From: Pontixanthobacter sp. CEM42 | GTDB taxonomy: Bacteria; Pseudomonadota; Alphaproteobacteria; Sphingomonadales; Sphingomonadaceae | Length of the DNA: 64,000 nt | Direction of reading: 5' to 3' | Assembly (NCBI RefSeq): GCF_017812015.1 | Contig: NZ_JADQTN010000001.1 | Coordinates: 412,501 to 476,500, forward strand | In this document: piece by piece, positions 1 through 7,898 of the stretch | Layout of the letters: every line of letters begins with the position of its first letter | How positions within the stretch are numbered: the stretch's first letter is position 1 | Program-made: the position numbers and the translations under genes | The notes under the pieces: generated by a model | Seen by the model: the letters and a program-made list of their open reading frames with translations, nothing else | Database searches by the model: none | Told to the model about the DNA's origin: nothing

Positions 1-214
1 CATCGACGCCGATCAGCTTCAGCAGATCGACGATTGATGTGCGCCAGTTCAGCTTGTCCGCGCCAGGCATTGCGTCGAGCTTGGCAGCGACGTCGACCAC
101 ACCAACGGGGGCGGGGGCATCGGGTGCTGCTGCCGGTGCTGGCGCTGCTTCTGCCTTTGTCTCTTCCTCGTCACCGCCGAAGATCGCGTTTTTAATTGAA
201 CTGAAAATACCCAT
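1..214 (-). CDS. DUF3597 family protein (partial, C-terminus off the window)
   Basis: Reading the minus strand from the ATG at 214 gives 71 residues that run off the left edge. The N-terminus MGIFSSIKNAIFG is followed by an Ala/Pro/Glu-rich linker and then the segment VDVAAKLDAMPG...LNWRTSIVDLLKLIG. That layout (short amphipathic start, variable linker, conserved VDV...L.WR.SIVDLLK block) is typical of the DUF3597 family, whose function is unknown. Family members are usually about 120-150 residues, so roughly half is visible. The call is fairly safe; the role is not known. Confidence 0.8.
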   Translation of the reverse strand, partial: MGIFSSIKNAIFGGDEEETKAEAAPAPAAAPDAPAPVGVVDVAAKLDAMPGADKLNWRTSIVDLLKLIGVD

Positions 215-349
215 AGCTTTCGCTCCCGTTATAATAAAATTACTGCCGGCCAGAGAATCCCGACTTGCAAATAATACAACGGTCATAGGACGGTATTGTT
301 CCGCTGAAAAGTGGTTCCGTTCCCCCGTATGAACGGGTAGGGAGAGCCT

Positions 350-568
350 ATGAATTTGGTGCTTTCATTGGTGGTCTTGGCGTCATTCGGTTTGCTGCTG
401 GGCGCGTTTGCTTTGTGGCGGCGTGGCGGCGAGCCGAAGCAGGTATTTCTAATGGTCCTGCTTGCCCTGATTGCGATGGCCAATGTGGCAATCTGGACGG
501 TGCCCGATGCCGAGGGGACGACGCCCCTCGACCAGATCGAGCAAGCCGAAGATGCGGCTACCGAGTGA
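350..568 (+). CDS. small membrane protein, function unknown
   Basis: A 72-residue protein with two predicted membrane helices: residues about 2-22 (LVLSLVVLASFGLLLGAFAL) and 31-51 (FLMVLLALIAMANVAIW), separated by a basic turn WRRGGEPK. The C-terminus is acidic. A purine-rich site (GGGAGAG) lies about 5 bases before the ATG. It is transcribed towards the convergent TonB-family gene, whose stop is 6 bases away. I do not recognise a named family; the topology is the only functional statement that can be supported. Confidence 0.7.
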   Translation: MNLVLSLVVLASFGLLLGAFALWRRGGEPKQVFLMVLLALIAMANVAIWTVPDAEGTTPLDQIEQAEDAATE

Positions 569-574
569 CGATCC

Positions 575-1267
575 TTATTCCGGCAGCTGCCAGAGGATCG
601 ACTTGCTGTAAGTGTCGGTCACTTTCTCACCATTGCTGTTGAGCGCAGGCTCAAACCGCGCGCGGCGTTTTACCAGTTGGCACGTCGCTCGGTCCAATGC
701 GCGGTGTCCGGTTGATGCTGTGATCTCGCAATCAATCACGCGCCCATTGGTGCCAACCGTAACGGAGAAGCTCGCCATGCCTTCAAACCCGCGATTGACC
801 CAGCTGTCCCGATAATCATCATTGGTAACCCACAGACCAGCGTTGTTGCTGGGTTTGGCGGCTACGGGATCGAAGCCCGGTGGCGTAGGAGAAGGATCCA
901 CCCCGCTTCCAGTGCCAGAACCAGCTGGAGGCAGTAGATCTTTCAGAATTTCGTCGCTTGCCGATGGTTCGTCAGTTGCATCCATCACAGCCGAATCCGT
1001 CGGGATGTCGTTGATTGGCTGCGGAATAAAGATCCGGTTATCCTTCGGCGGTGTTTGCTCTTTTTGATCCGGTTTCGGGTCAGGTGGTGGCGGTTTGGGC
1101 AGCTCAACTTCCACATTCACCCCCTTGAAAGGGATATCTTCTTCCGGAACGAATACCTTGGTCGCCAGACCCAGCACCAGCACGGTCCCGATTACACCAT
1201 GAATTATCGCAACCCCTGCGATCGCTGTTTTTCTGTTCGCTTGTCCTCCTTGATCGACATACGCCAT
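575..1267 (-). CDS. TonB-family energy transducer
   Basis: 230 residues from the ATG at 1267, chosen because GGAGAGGAG precedes it by about 6 bases; upstream in-frame codons are non-coding in character. Order: a cytoplasmic N-terminus; one membrane helix at about 14-36 (TAIAGVAIIHGVIGTVLVLG); a Pro/Lys/Asp-rich periplasmic spanning region (ELPKPPPPDPKPDQK); then a TonB C-terminal domain (residues about 145-230) with the pattern G.A.FSVTVG.NGRV..C.I..STGH..LD.A...L. TonB proteins couple the proton gradient through ExbB/ExbD to outer membrane receptors. No exbB/exbD is adjacent here. A Zur-like palindrome lies 47 bp upstream of the start. Confidence 0.85.
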   Translation of the reverse strand: MAYVDQGGQANRKTAIAGVAIIHGVIGTVLVLGLATKVFVPEEDIPFKGVNVEVELPKPPPPDPKPDQKEQTPPKDNRIFIPQPINDIPTDSAVMDATDEPSASDEILKDLLPPAGSGTGSGVDPSPTPPGFDPVAAKPSNNAGLWVTNDDYRDSWVNRGFEGMASFSVTVGTNGRVIDCEITASTGHRALDRATCQLVKRRARFEPALNSNGEKVTDTYSKSILWQLPE

Positions 1268-1313
1268 GATTTTTCTCCTCTCCTTCGTTGCAGTTATCTG
1301 CAATCTATCAGGT

Positions 1314-1330
1314 ATGTTACAACGTAACAT
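1314..1330. promoter_or_regulatory. Zur-like operator palindrome upstream of the TonB-family gene
   Basis: Perfect inverted repeat ATGTTAC-AAC-GTAACAT. The arms TGTTA-N5-TAACA match the core of the proteobacterial Zur box (TGTTATAATATAACA). It lies 47-63 bp upstream of the TonB-family start, where a promoter would be expected. A TetR-type operator would look similar, so the regulator assignment is inference. Confidence 0.45.
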
Positions 1331-1351
1331 GTATATGAGGCAAGTGTTGGG

Positions 1352-1365
1352 CGCGATATATCGCG
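1352..1365. promoter_or_regulatory. perfect 14-bp palindrome CGCGATATATCGCG
   Basis: A perfect palindrome in the 175-bp gap between the TonB-family gene and the alpha/beta hydrolase gene. Both flanking genes are on the minus strand, so it lies in the TonB-gene upstream region, about 22 bp beyond the Zur-like site. No regulator can be named from the sequence. Confidence 0.3.
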
Positions 1366-1442
1366 TGGCGTTTTGCCACTTATGGAAGTCCAAACGGTGC
1401 GAAAACGGGCCCGTAGCCGCCCGTAAATTACCTGATTGGGCG

Positions 1443-2099
1443 TTACTTAATCGGACAGGCCGGATCGAGGCGGAAGTCGAGATAATTATCGACTGATGCC
1501 ATCAGCTCGTCCTGCTCATTCTCGAAGAAGTGGTTCGCCCGCGGGATCTCTTCGTGATGAATAGTGATGTGCTTTTGCGTCCGCAGCTTGTCGACCAGCT
1601 TCTGGACAGCACTAGGCTGTACAACTGTGTCGGCAGTACCTTGGATAAAGATACCCGACGCCGGGCACGGCGCGAGGAAGCTGAAATCATACATGTTTGC
1701 AGGCGGCGCAATCGAGATAAAGCCGCGTACTTCGGGGCGGCGCATCAGCAATTGCATACCGATCAGCGCGCCGAAGGATACGCCTGCGACCCAAGTAGTT
1801 TGCGCCTCCGCATGGATCGACTGGACCCAATCGAGCGCTGCGGCTGCATCGCTCAGCTCGCCAATGCCGTTATCGAAGCTGCCTTGGCTGCGTCCGACAC
1901 CGCGGAAGTTGAAGCGCAATGTAGCAAAGCCGCGATCGGTGAAAGTCTTGAACAGCTTTTGCGTCATCTGCTCGTTCATCGTGCCGCCGCCTTGCGGGTG
2001 CGGGTGCAGGATCATCGCCACCGGTGCACGGGGGCGAGGAGCTGGAGTGTAACGACCTTCAAGACGGCCTTCGGGGCCGGGAAAAATTACGGATGGCAT
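1443..2099 (-). CDS. alpha/beta hydrolase
   Basis: 218 residues. Early motif HPHPQGGGTMNE is characteristic of the small cytosolic alpha/beta hydrolase group annotated as predicted hydrolases. It is followed by FRGVGRSQG (oxyanion/strand region) and the nucleophile elbow GVSFGAL (G-x-S-x-G, Ser at about 108). The catalytic Asp is probably in GTADTVV and the His in RANHFFE near the C-terminus. The length is normal for the family and there is no signal peptide. The gene is divergent from the cysteine desulfurase gene at 2161. Substrate unknown. Confidence 0.85.
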   Translation of the reverse strand: MPSVIFPGPEGRLEGRYTPAPRPRAPVAMILHPHPQGGGTMNEQMTQKLFKTFTDRGFATLRFNFRGVGRSQGSFDNGIGELSDAAAALDWVQSIHAEAQTTWVAGVSFGALIGMQLLMRRPEVRGFISIAPPANMYDFSFLAPCPASGIFIQGTADTVVQPSAVQKLVDKLRTQKHITIHHEEIPRANHFFENEQDELMASVDNYLDFRLDPACPIK

Positions 2100-2160
2100 G
2101 GTTTAACCTGTCAGATGGTTCAAACACGCGGGTAGCGCGCTGTATTTCGCCGTCTATATA

Positions 2161-3267
2161 GTGATCAATGCAAATTTCGCAATTGCGATAACCATATCAG
2201 AGGTAACGATCCCAGACCGTATCTATCTTGACCATGCTGCGACCACTCCAATCCGGCCCGAAGCGCTGGCTGCTATGCAAGAGGGTTTCGCTATCTGGGC
2301 CAACCCCAGCAGCCCGCATGCCGAGGGCCGCAAAGCCAAGCAAGCGCTGGAGGATGCGCGCGAACGCGTGAAAAGAGCGCTCGGCTGGGATGGTGAAGTG
2401 ATCTTTACCAGTGGAGCGAGCGAGGCGCTATGGATCGCCCTCAATCGCGCAAAAGTAGACCGGCGGATTGTGAGCGCGGTGGAGCATGATGCCGTGTTTC
2501 GGGCTGCGCCGGATGCTGAAGTGGTCCCGTTAGGCGAAGGCCCGTGCGTAGGCCGTGCGGGGATCGAAGAAGCGATTACCGATAAATCTCCGGCAATTAT
2601 CGCTATCCAGCATGTGAACTCTGAAACCGGCACCATGCAGCCAGTCGAAGCCTACGCCGCAATCACCAAGCAAAACGGCTCGCTCCTGCTAGCCGATTGT
2701 TCCCAAAGTGCGGCTAAGTACAGAATACCGAAAGTCGATTTGGCGGTCATCTCGGCGCATAAGTTCGGCGGTCCGATTGGTGTTGGGGCGCTGTTGGTGC
2801 GAGACTTCGGCATGATTGAACCCATTGGGGGACACGAGCGCGGCTATCGCCAAGGAACGGAGAACCTTCTTGGCGCAATGGGAATGGCGGCTGCACTCGA
2901 TGTTTGGGCTGCGGCCGACGAATACGCGCACTGGGATGCTCAGGAGGCACTGGATAATGCAATCGAAGCGGCGATAGCTGCTGGTGGCCAGCATTTGGTC
3001 ACGGGCGGGGACATGACCGCATACATCAATGCTTTGGCCCATCCGACCCTAAGCGCCCAAGCCCAACTTATCCGGCTCGATGCGATGGGCTTCGCCGTGT
3101 CTGCAGGCAGCGCGTGTTCTTCGGGTACGCTTAAAAAGAGCAGGGTGCTTCATGCCTTCGGCGTTGATGACGATACGGCCGCGCGGACAATTCGTGTTAG
3201 TATAGGTTGGAATACAACCGCAGAGGATCTGCACCGCTTTGCCGAGGCATGGAAAAGCCTGTCCTAG
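2161..3267 (+). CDS. cysteine desulfurase, NifS/IscS-like (first of two)
   Basis: 368-residue PLP-dependent class V aminotransferase that mobilises sulfur from cysteine for Fe-S cluster assembly. Visible motifs: YLDHAATTP (24-30), SGASEALWIAL (PLP phosphate region), HVNSETGTMQP, the Schiff-base lysine K201 in SAHKFGGP, and the persulfide cysteine C319 in SAGSACSSGT. The GTG at 2161 is the only canonical start before the conserved core. It adds about 20 residues beyond the usual N-terminus, while a purine-rich AGAGG sits just before an ATC at 2209, so the real start is uncertain. A second desulfurase and a ferredoxin follow on the same strand. Confidence 0.88.
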   Translation: MINANFAIAITISEVTIPDRIYLDHAATTPIRPEALAAMQEGFAIWANPSSPHAEGRKAKQALEDARERVKRALGWDGEVIFTSGASEALWIALNRAKVDRRIVSAVEHDAVFRAAPDAEVVPLGEGPCVGRAGIEEAITDKSPAIIAIQHVNSETGTMQPVEAYAAITKQNGSLLLADCSQSAAKYRIPKVDLAVISAHKFGGPIGVGALLVRDFGMIEPIGGHERGYRQGTENLLGAMGMAAALDVWAAADEYAHWDAQEALDNAIEAAIAAGGQHLVTGGDMTAYINALAHPTLSAQAQLIRLDAMGFAVSAGSACSSGTLKKSRVLHAFGVDDDTAARTIRVSIGWNTTAEDLHRFAEAWKSLS

Positions 3268-3275
3268 ATCACACT

Positions 3276-3362
3276 GTCACCCCGGACATGATCCGGGGTC
3301 CTGCTTCCTTCCTTTTCCGAAGCGCAAAAGAAATGCGGGATCCGCGCTTTCGCCGGAATGAC
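3276..3362. repeat. intergenic palindromic repeat element (GTCAccCCGG...CCGGaaTGAC)
   Basis: The gap between the two desulfurase genes is filled by an element with imperfect terminal inversion (GTCAccCCGG at 3276 and CCGGaaTGAC ending at 3362). It contains an internal perfect hairpin CCCCGGA-CATGA-TCCGGGG (3280-3298). Elements of this kind, with a CCCCGGATC... core and TGAC ends, are common between genes in Sphingomonadales and other alphaproteobacteria. No other copy was seen in this window. The hairpin may separate expression of the two desulfurases. Confidence 0.65.
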
Positions 3363-3376
3363 GAAGTTGGCATAGA

Positions 3377-4477
3377 GTGAATAGTGATATGATCTATTTC
3401 GACTACCAAGCGACAACTCCACTGGCTCCTGAAGCGCGCGATGCGATGTTTCGTTGGCTTGACGGGCCGGACGGGTCCGGCTTCGGCAATCCCAACAGTC
3501 CACACCGGATGGGGCGGCAGGCGGCTGCTGCGATTGAACTGGCGCGGGATCGGGTGGCGGCGTTGCTGCCGCCAGGCGGGAAGGTGATCTTCACGGGTGG
3601 CGCGACCGAGGCGCTTAATCTGGCCGTTCGCGGCACTAAGCGGAGCGATCGGGAAGATCGCGTCGCCGTTTCCACAATCGAGCATCTTGCGGTTGGCGAC
3701 ACGGTTCGCTCGCTTGATTGTCCGGTTGAGGACATTACGGTTGACCAAGAAGGCATTGCCGAACTGCCTGACCATTTCACCAAATCGACCCGTATGGTCG
3801 CGGTGATGCAAGTGAATAACGAGATCGGCACGATCCAACCCACCGTTGAGGTCGCCCGAAAGGCCAAGGATGCGGGCGCTTTGTTCCTGTGTGACGCCGT
3901 ACAATCTGCCGGCAAAATGGAGGTTGCCAGCGCCGACTTAATCGCAGTTGCAGGGCACAAGATGCACGGTCCCAAAGGCGTCGGCGCGCTGTGGGTTCGC
4001 GATGGCGTCGAACTCGACACGGTGCAAACTGGTGGCGGTCAGGAGCAAGGCATTCGGGCGGGCACACTCAGCCCGGCTTTATGCGCTGGCTTCGGAGCCG
4101 CCGCACAAGTCGCCAAAGAACGGATGCAACGCGATGCGGAGCATGTTGCTGCGCTTTGGAACCGCGCCCGCGATATGTTTGACGGGTGGGAACTTAATGG
4201 CAGTGCGGAGGCGCGCTATTTCGGCAATCTCAACGTCCGGAAGGATGGCGTGGATGTTGCGCGGCTGATGTCCGATGCACGCGATGTATGTTTTTCTGCC
4301 GGTTCGGCCTGCGCCAGTGGATCGGGTAAACCGAGCCATGTCCTTGCCGCGCTAGGCCTTTCGAAGGAGCAAGCGAAAAGCTCCATCCGGCTGGGCTTTG
4401 GCCGATACACCACCATGCAAGATCTGGAAAAAGGCGTCGGAGCAATTCTCGCCGCTGCGAAAGAGCAAGGCGTCTGA
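3377..4477 (+). CDS. cysteine desulfurase, NifS/IscS-like (second of two)
   Basis: 366 residues from GTG 3377, or 362 from ATG 3389, which gives the more usual N-terminus MIYFDYQATTPLAP. Both key residues are present (numbered from the GTG): Schiff-base K195 in AGHKMHGPKG and persulfide C312 in SAGSACASGS. PLP-binding signatures GGATEALNLAV and VNNEIGTIQP are intact. It is clearly a paralogue of the preceding gene rather than a fragment: the residues between motifs differ widely. Its stop overlaps the ferredoxin start (TGATG), so the two are translationally coupled. Confidence 0.88.
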   Translation: MNSDMIYFDYQATTPLAPEARDAMFRWLDGPDGSGFGNPNSPHRMGRQAAAAIELARDRVAALLPPGGKVIFTGGATEALNLAVRGTKRSDREDRVAVSTIEHLAVGDTVRSLDCPVEDITVDQEGIAELPDHFTKSTRMVAVMQVNNEIGTIQPTVEVARKAKDAGALFLCDAVQSAGKMEVASADLIAVAGHKMHGPKGVGALWVRDGVELDTVQTGGGQEQGIRAGTLSPALCAGFGAAAQVAKERMQRDAEHVAALWNRARDMFDGWELNGSAEARYFGNLNVRKDGVDVARLMSDARDVCFSAGSACASGSGKPSHVLAALGLSKEQAKSSIRLGFGRYTTMQDLEKGVGAILAAAKEQGV

Positions 4478-4809
4478 TGGTCACAGTCACGTTCATCAAC
4501 GCCGATGGTGCGACCGCCCAATGCGAAGCCGAAGAGGGAACGTCGCTGCTAGAAGTGGGTCAGGCCGCGGGAATGCCGCTCGAAGGAACTTGCGAGGGAC
4601 AGATGGCGTGCTCCACCTGCCATGTGATTGTGGCGAAAGACTGGTTCCACCGGCTTCCCGAAGCTAGCGAAGAAGAGGAAGACATGCTCGATCTGGCATT
4701 CGGCGTCGAACGGACCAGCCGCTTGTCCTGCCAGATCGATGTCACCTCGGATATCGATGGTCTATCGGTACGCATTCCGTCCGAAAGCCGCGATATGTCA
4801 GGCTCCTAG
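4477..4809 (+). CDS. ISC-type [2Fe-2S] ferredoxin
   Basis: 110 residues with four cluster ligands C39, C45, C48 (TCEGQMACSTCHV, C-x5-C-x2-C) and C85 (RLSCQI), the pattern of adrenodoxin/Fdx-type ferredoxins. These supply electrons for Fe-S cluster assembly. The acidic stretch EEEEDMLD after the cluster loop is the usual redox-partner docking helix. The ATG overlaps the stop of the upstream cysteine desulfurase, supporting a shared role. It converges on the DUF4349 gene with only 4 bases between the stops. Confidence 0.92.
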   Translation: MVTVTFINADGATAQCEAEEGTSLLEVGQAAGMPLEGTCEGQMACSTCHVIVAKDWFHRLPEASEEEEDMLDLAFGVERTSRLSCQIDVTSDIDGLSVRIPSESRDMSGS

Positions 4810-4813
4810 GGCC

Positions 4814-5812
4814 TCAATCCTCTGCCGGTTCTGCCTCGACGGCAAAGCCTTCGCCTTTGCTCCGCAGGCTGAGGCCAGCACGCCTCCAGATCCAGCGCAA
4901 TGCGAAGAATAGCAGGCCGAGTGGGATCAAGACCGTGAGGCCTATGATAACTGCGGCAAGGATCGTGCCGAGGATTGACCCGATTGACGAAACTGCACTC
5001 GCAACCGGTCCGGTAAAGCTACCCGAGCTGCGCGAACCCGAATTGTAATTCACCGTAACTCTGCTGAAGGCTACGCGGCCCTTCATTTCAGTTAGCCAGC
5101 TGCGCGCTTGATCGATTTCTTCATTGACCTGCGCAACGCCGCGCTCGGCTTCGACCAGCTCAGCGACAGTGCCACTGCGATTGCGCAGAATTTCCATCAG
5201 CCGGTCGCGCAGCAACGTCCGTGCGCGCAGTCTTGCTTCGGTATCGACGATCTTTTTCGACAAATCTTCGCCGCCGATGGACAGCGAGATTTGCTCGCCA
5301 TCCATAGCCTCGGCAGAACCTGCGAGCTCGCTACCGAACGCGCGGGCCTCGCCAGCGGCAACGGCCAATTGCAGCTGTCCGTAGCCATAGTCGCCCTCCG
5401 AGCCGGATTGCTCCATGGAAATGATCCGGCAGACGGTTGTGCCCTTCTTCTCGCACAGATCGGCATGGCGCTGTTGCAACGGAGCAATACCATCAGCGCT
5501 AATGCGGAAGCCGTAATCGTAAACATAGGCAATTTGCGGGATGTTGACCGGGATTGTGGTCTCAGGGACGCCTTCTTCAAACCCCTCGCTGGGATCGCTG
5601 CGCGCTATCGTCTCGTTAACTTCGGCCGCAGACGAGTCACCAGCGGAGGCCTCCCAGAAGCCGAATTGATTTTGGGGCGCTGCGCCTTCGACTGCCTCGC
5701 CGACTGCTTCGGCGGCTACTTCTTCTGTTTCATAGGCAGCTTGGTCGCTGGCTCCTGAACAACCGGACAGTACCAGTGCCGCTGCGAGAGTTGGTAGGAT
5801 GGCGTAACGCAT
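4814..5812 (-). CDS. DUF4349 domain lipoprotein
   Basis: 332 residues from the ATG at 5812. The N-terminus MRYAILPTLAAALVLSGC is a lipoprotein signal with lipobox LSGC. The middle holds a long charged helical region (residues about 205-250, KIVDTEARLRARTLLRDRL...EIDQARSWLTEM) predicted as coiled coil. A membrane helix near 285-315 (ASAVSSIGSILGTILAAVI / IGLTVLIPLGLLFFALRWIW) and a short basic tail follow. This order is characteristic of DUF4349 proteins, whose function is unknown. The gene stands alone on this strand between the ferredoxin and the divergent sodium channel gene. Confidence 0.85.
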   Translation of the reverse strand: MRYAILPTLAAALVLSGCSGASDQAAYETEEVAAEAVGEAVEGAAPQNQFGFWEASAGDSSAAEVNETIARSDPSEGFEEGVPETTIPVNIPQIAYVYDYGFRISADGIAPLQQRHADLCEKKGTTVCRIISMEQSGSEGDYGYGQLQLAVAAGEARAFGSELAGSAEAMDGEQISLSIGGEDLSKKIVDTEARLRARTLLRDRLMEILRNRSGTVAELVEAERGVAQVNEEIDQARSWLTEMKGRVAFSRVTVNYNSGSRSSGSFTGPVASAVSSIGSILGTILAAVIIGLTVLIPLGLLFFALRWIWRRAGLSLRSKGEGFAVEAEPAED

Positions 5813-5988
5813 ATCAAACCTCCATTGCCTTAATTTCGCCACAATTGTGACACGATTGAACTCAAGGTCAAGCCAATCAACCGAATTTCTTTGAGATACC
5901 GCCTTGAATCGCAGAGCGTAGGCGTTCAATTGCAGTCGACCTACTGCGACAAGATCTCGCAGACGAAATCCACTAGGTGGGGCATTTC

Positions 5989-6759
5989 ATGCGCGAGACA
6001 CTTCGCAAATTTATCGAGTCGAGCCGGTTCGAATGGACCATTACGGCGGTCATTGTCGCCAATGCCATTGTGTTGGGGTTCGAAACGGTGCCGTCGATCA
6101 TGCGCGAATATGGCGGCGTGCTGCAGTGGCTCGACCAGATTGCGATTGTGATCTTCGTGATCGAAATATTGCTGAAGTTGTTCGTTTATCGCTTCAAATT
6201 CTTTGCGAATGGCTGGAATGTCTTCGACCTGATTATCGTTGGCGCGGCCTTGGTTCCTGCAAGCCAGCAATTCAGCGTACTCCGCGCGCTGCGTATCCTG
6301 CGCGCGTTGCGACTGATCTCGGTGGTCCCGAGCATGCGCAAAGTGATTGTCGGCCTGTTCAAAGCGATTCCCAGCATTGGCACGGTAATCGTCATGCTAT
6401 TGCTGCTGTTTTACATCAGCGCGGTGATGGCAACGAAGCTGTTTGGTGAGGCATTTCCGGATTGGTTCGGCAACCTTGGACTCTCGCTCTATTCGCTGTT
6501 CCAGATTATGACGCTGGAAAGCTGGTCGATGGGGATCGTGCGTCCTGTGATGGAAGTTTACCCCTATGCTTGGGCGTTCTTCGTACCGTTCATCCTGCTC
6601 ACCAGTTTCATTGTGCTCAACCTGTTCATCGGTGTCATCGTCAACGCAATGGCCGAGGCAACGGGCGAAGAGGCGCATGGCGAACGCGAGATGATTATCG
6701 CCGAACTCAAGGCGCTACGTGCGGATGTGGCGACTTTGGGAAGGAAGCGAGAGGGATAA
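5989..6759 (+). CDS. voltage-gated sodium channel, NaChBac/NavAb type
   Basis: 256 residues from the ATG at 5989, preceded by AGGTGGGG at good spacing. One six-helix channel domain: S1-S3 at about 14-90; S4 (FSVLRALRILRALRLI) with Arg at 99, 102, 105 and 108, every third position; S5 about 130-150; pore helix and selectivity filter TLESWS at 175-180; S6 about 195-225; then a short cytoplasmic helix rich in Glu (EEAHGERE...). The Glu-Ser-Trp filter is the sodium-selective signature of bacterial Nav channels, which act as homotetramers. It is transcribed alone, and length and motifs are intact. Confidence 0.92.
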   Translation: MRETLRKFIESSRFEWTITAVIVANAIVLGFETVPSIMREYGGVLQWLDQIAIVIFVIEILLKLFVYRFKFFANGWNVFDLIIVGAALVPASQQFSVLRALRILRALRLISVVPSMRKVIVGLFKAIPSIGTVIVMLLLLFYISAVMATKLFGEAFPDWFGNLGLSLYSLFQIMTLESWSMGIVRPVMEVYPYAWAFFVPFILLTSFIVLNLFIGVIVNAMAEATGEEAHGEREMIIAELKALRADVATLGRKREG

Positions 6760-6822
6760 TTACAGCGAGTAGACCGCGCGGCAGGGCCTGCTAGGACTTT
6801 CCGTGACGGAGGAGAGAGAAAC

Positions 6823-7740
6823 ATGCAGATAAGCCGAATATTCCTTACGCTGTGCGCTAGCTTGGCACTGACCAGTGCGGTTTACGCGCAGGATGCGGAA
6901 GAGGATACGCCGCCACCGGCTTTCCCCGAGACCGAGATCTTTTTATTCGATTATGATGCAGGGGCTTCGGGCGATGCGCTGTTTGGTGGACAGAATGTTA
7001 CCGAGCGCGCCGGCTATGACAACCAGCCCTACTTTACCAAAGACAACGCGACCTTCCTCTATTCGCGCGATGACGGCACGCAGACCGATATCTGGGAATA
7101 TGATATCGCCAGCGGCACGCACACGCAGATCACGCGCACGCCCGAATCCGAATTCTCGCCGACACCTTCACCGGACAACACCACAATCTCAATGGTGTTC
7201 GAGCGCAATAATTCGATCTGGCATTTGGGCCGCAGCGCGCCTGAAGCTCCCAAATGGTCATTGGAAGCCGCCGGAGTCACTGAACCGGTTGGCTATTTCG
7301 CGCGCAATTACACGACCGGCGACATCCTCTACTGGTCGCGCTATGGCTTCAACGTCGCGCTGACCAGCGCCGACAAACCCGCCTATCACTTCATCAGCGG
7401 CCATGCTGTGCCAGCAACACCGCACGTCATCCCGGGCAGCGAAGAAATCAGCTTCGTCCACCGCCAGACCAATGAACAAGTCTGGATCAAGGCTTTTAAC
7501 CCCAAGACCAAAGCTATCCGTCCGTTGACTCCGATAGTGGGCTCCAACGCCAACTACACCTGGACCCCGAACGGCGCGATCCTGCAGATCGAGGGGACCG
7601 AGGTGCACCGCTGGCGTGATGGTGCTGAGGGCTGGGAGGTGATTGCTGATCTCTCCGACCATGGCATCGCGTCCGCCAACCGTATCGCCGTCAGCCCCGA
7701 CGGCAAACGGATTGCGGTGGTTGGGTTGCCGACGGGGTAG
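6823..7740 (+). CDS. secreted TolB/PD40-type beta-propeller protein
   Basis: 305 residues with a cleavable signal peptide (cleavage likely after SAVYA|QD), preceded by GGAGGAGAG. The mature part carries repeated propeller strands: NQPYFTKDNATFLYSRDDGTQ, IWEYDIASGTHTQIT, SEFSPTPSPDNTTISMV and ASANRIAVSPDGKRIAVVG. These are PD40-like repeats of the TolB/WD40-like class. It is smaller than TolB and lacks the TolB N-terminal domain. A periplasmic binding or scaffold role is likely, but the partner is unknown. It stands alone, 64 bp after the channel gene. Confidence 0.75.
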   Translation: MQISRIFLTLCASLALTSAVYAQDAEEDTPPPAFPETEIFLFDYDAGASGDALFGGQNVTERAGYDNQPYFTKDNATFLYSRDDGTQTDIWEYDIASGTHTQITRTPESEFSPTPSPDNTTISMVFERNNSIWHLGRSAPEAPKWSLEAAGVTEPVGYFARNYTTGDILYWSRYGFNVALTSADKPAYHFISGHAVPATPHVIPGSEEISFVHRQTNEQVWIKAFNPKTKAIRPLTPIVGSNANYTWTPNGAILQIEGTEVHRWRDGAEGWEVIADLSDHGIASANRIAVSPDGKRIAVVGLPTG

Positions 7741-7898
7741 GGTTGGCCGCTTACGACCCAATTTCGGATGTTAGCGCCCATGATGTCTTTCTCCCAGGCA
7801 GGCAGAGTTTTCAACACCTCGGCATGACAAAAGCTAGGGGCAAACCGGTCGCAGCTAGGTACCAATCGTGCTAGCCCCCAAGTCAGGAGAATTGTCGA

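Noticed and set aside
1530-2135. 201-codon frame on the plus strand
   Set aside because: Antisense to the alpha/beta hydrolase, which has clear catalytic motifs.
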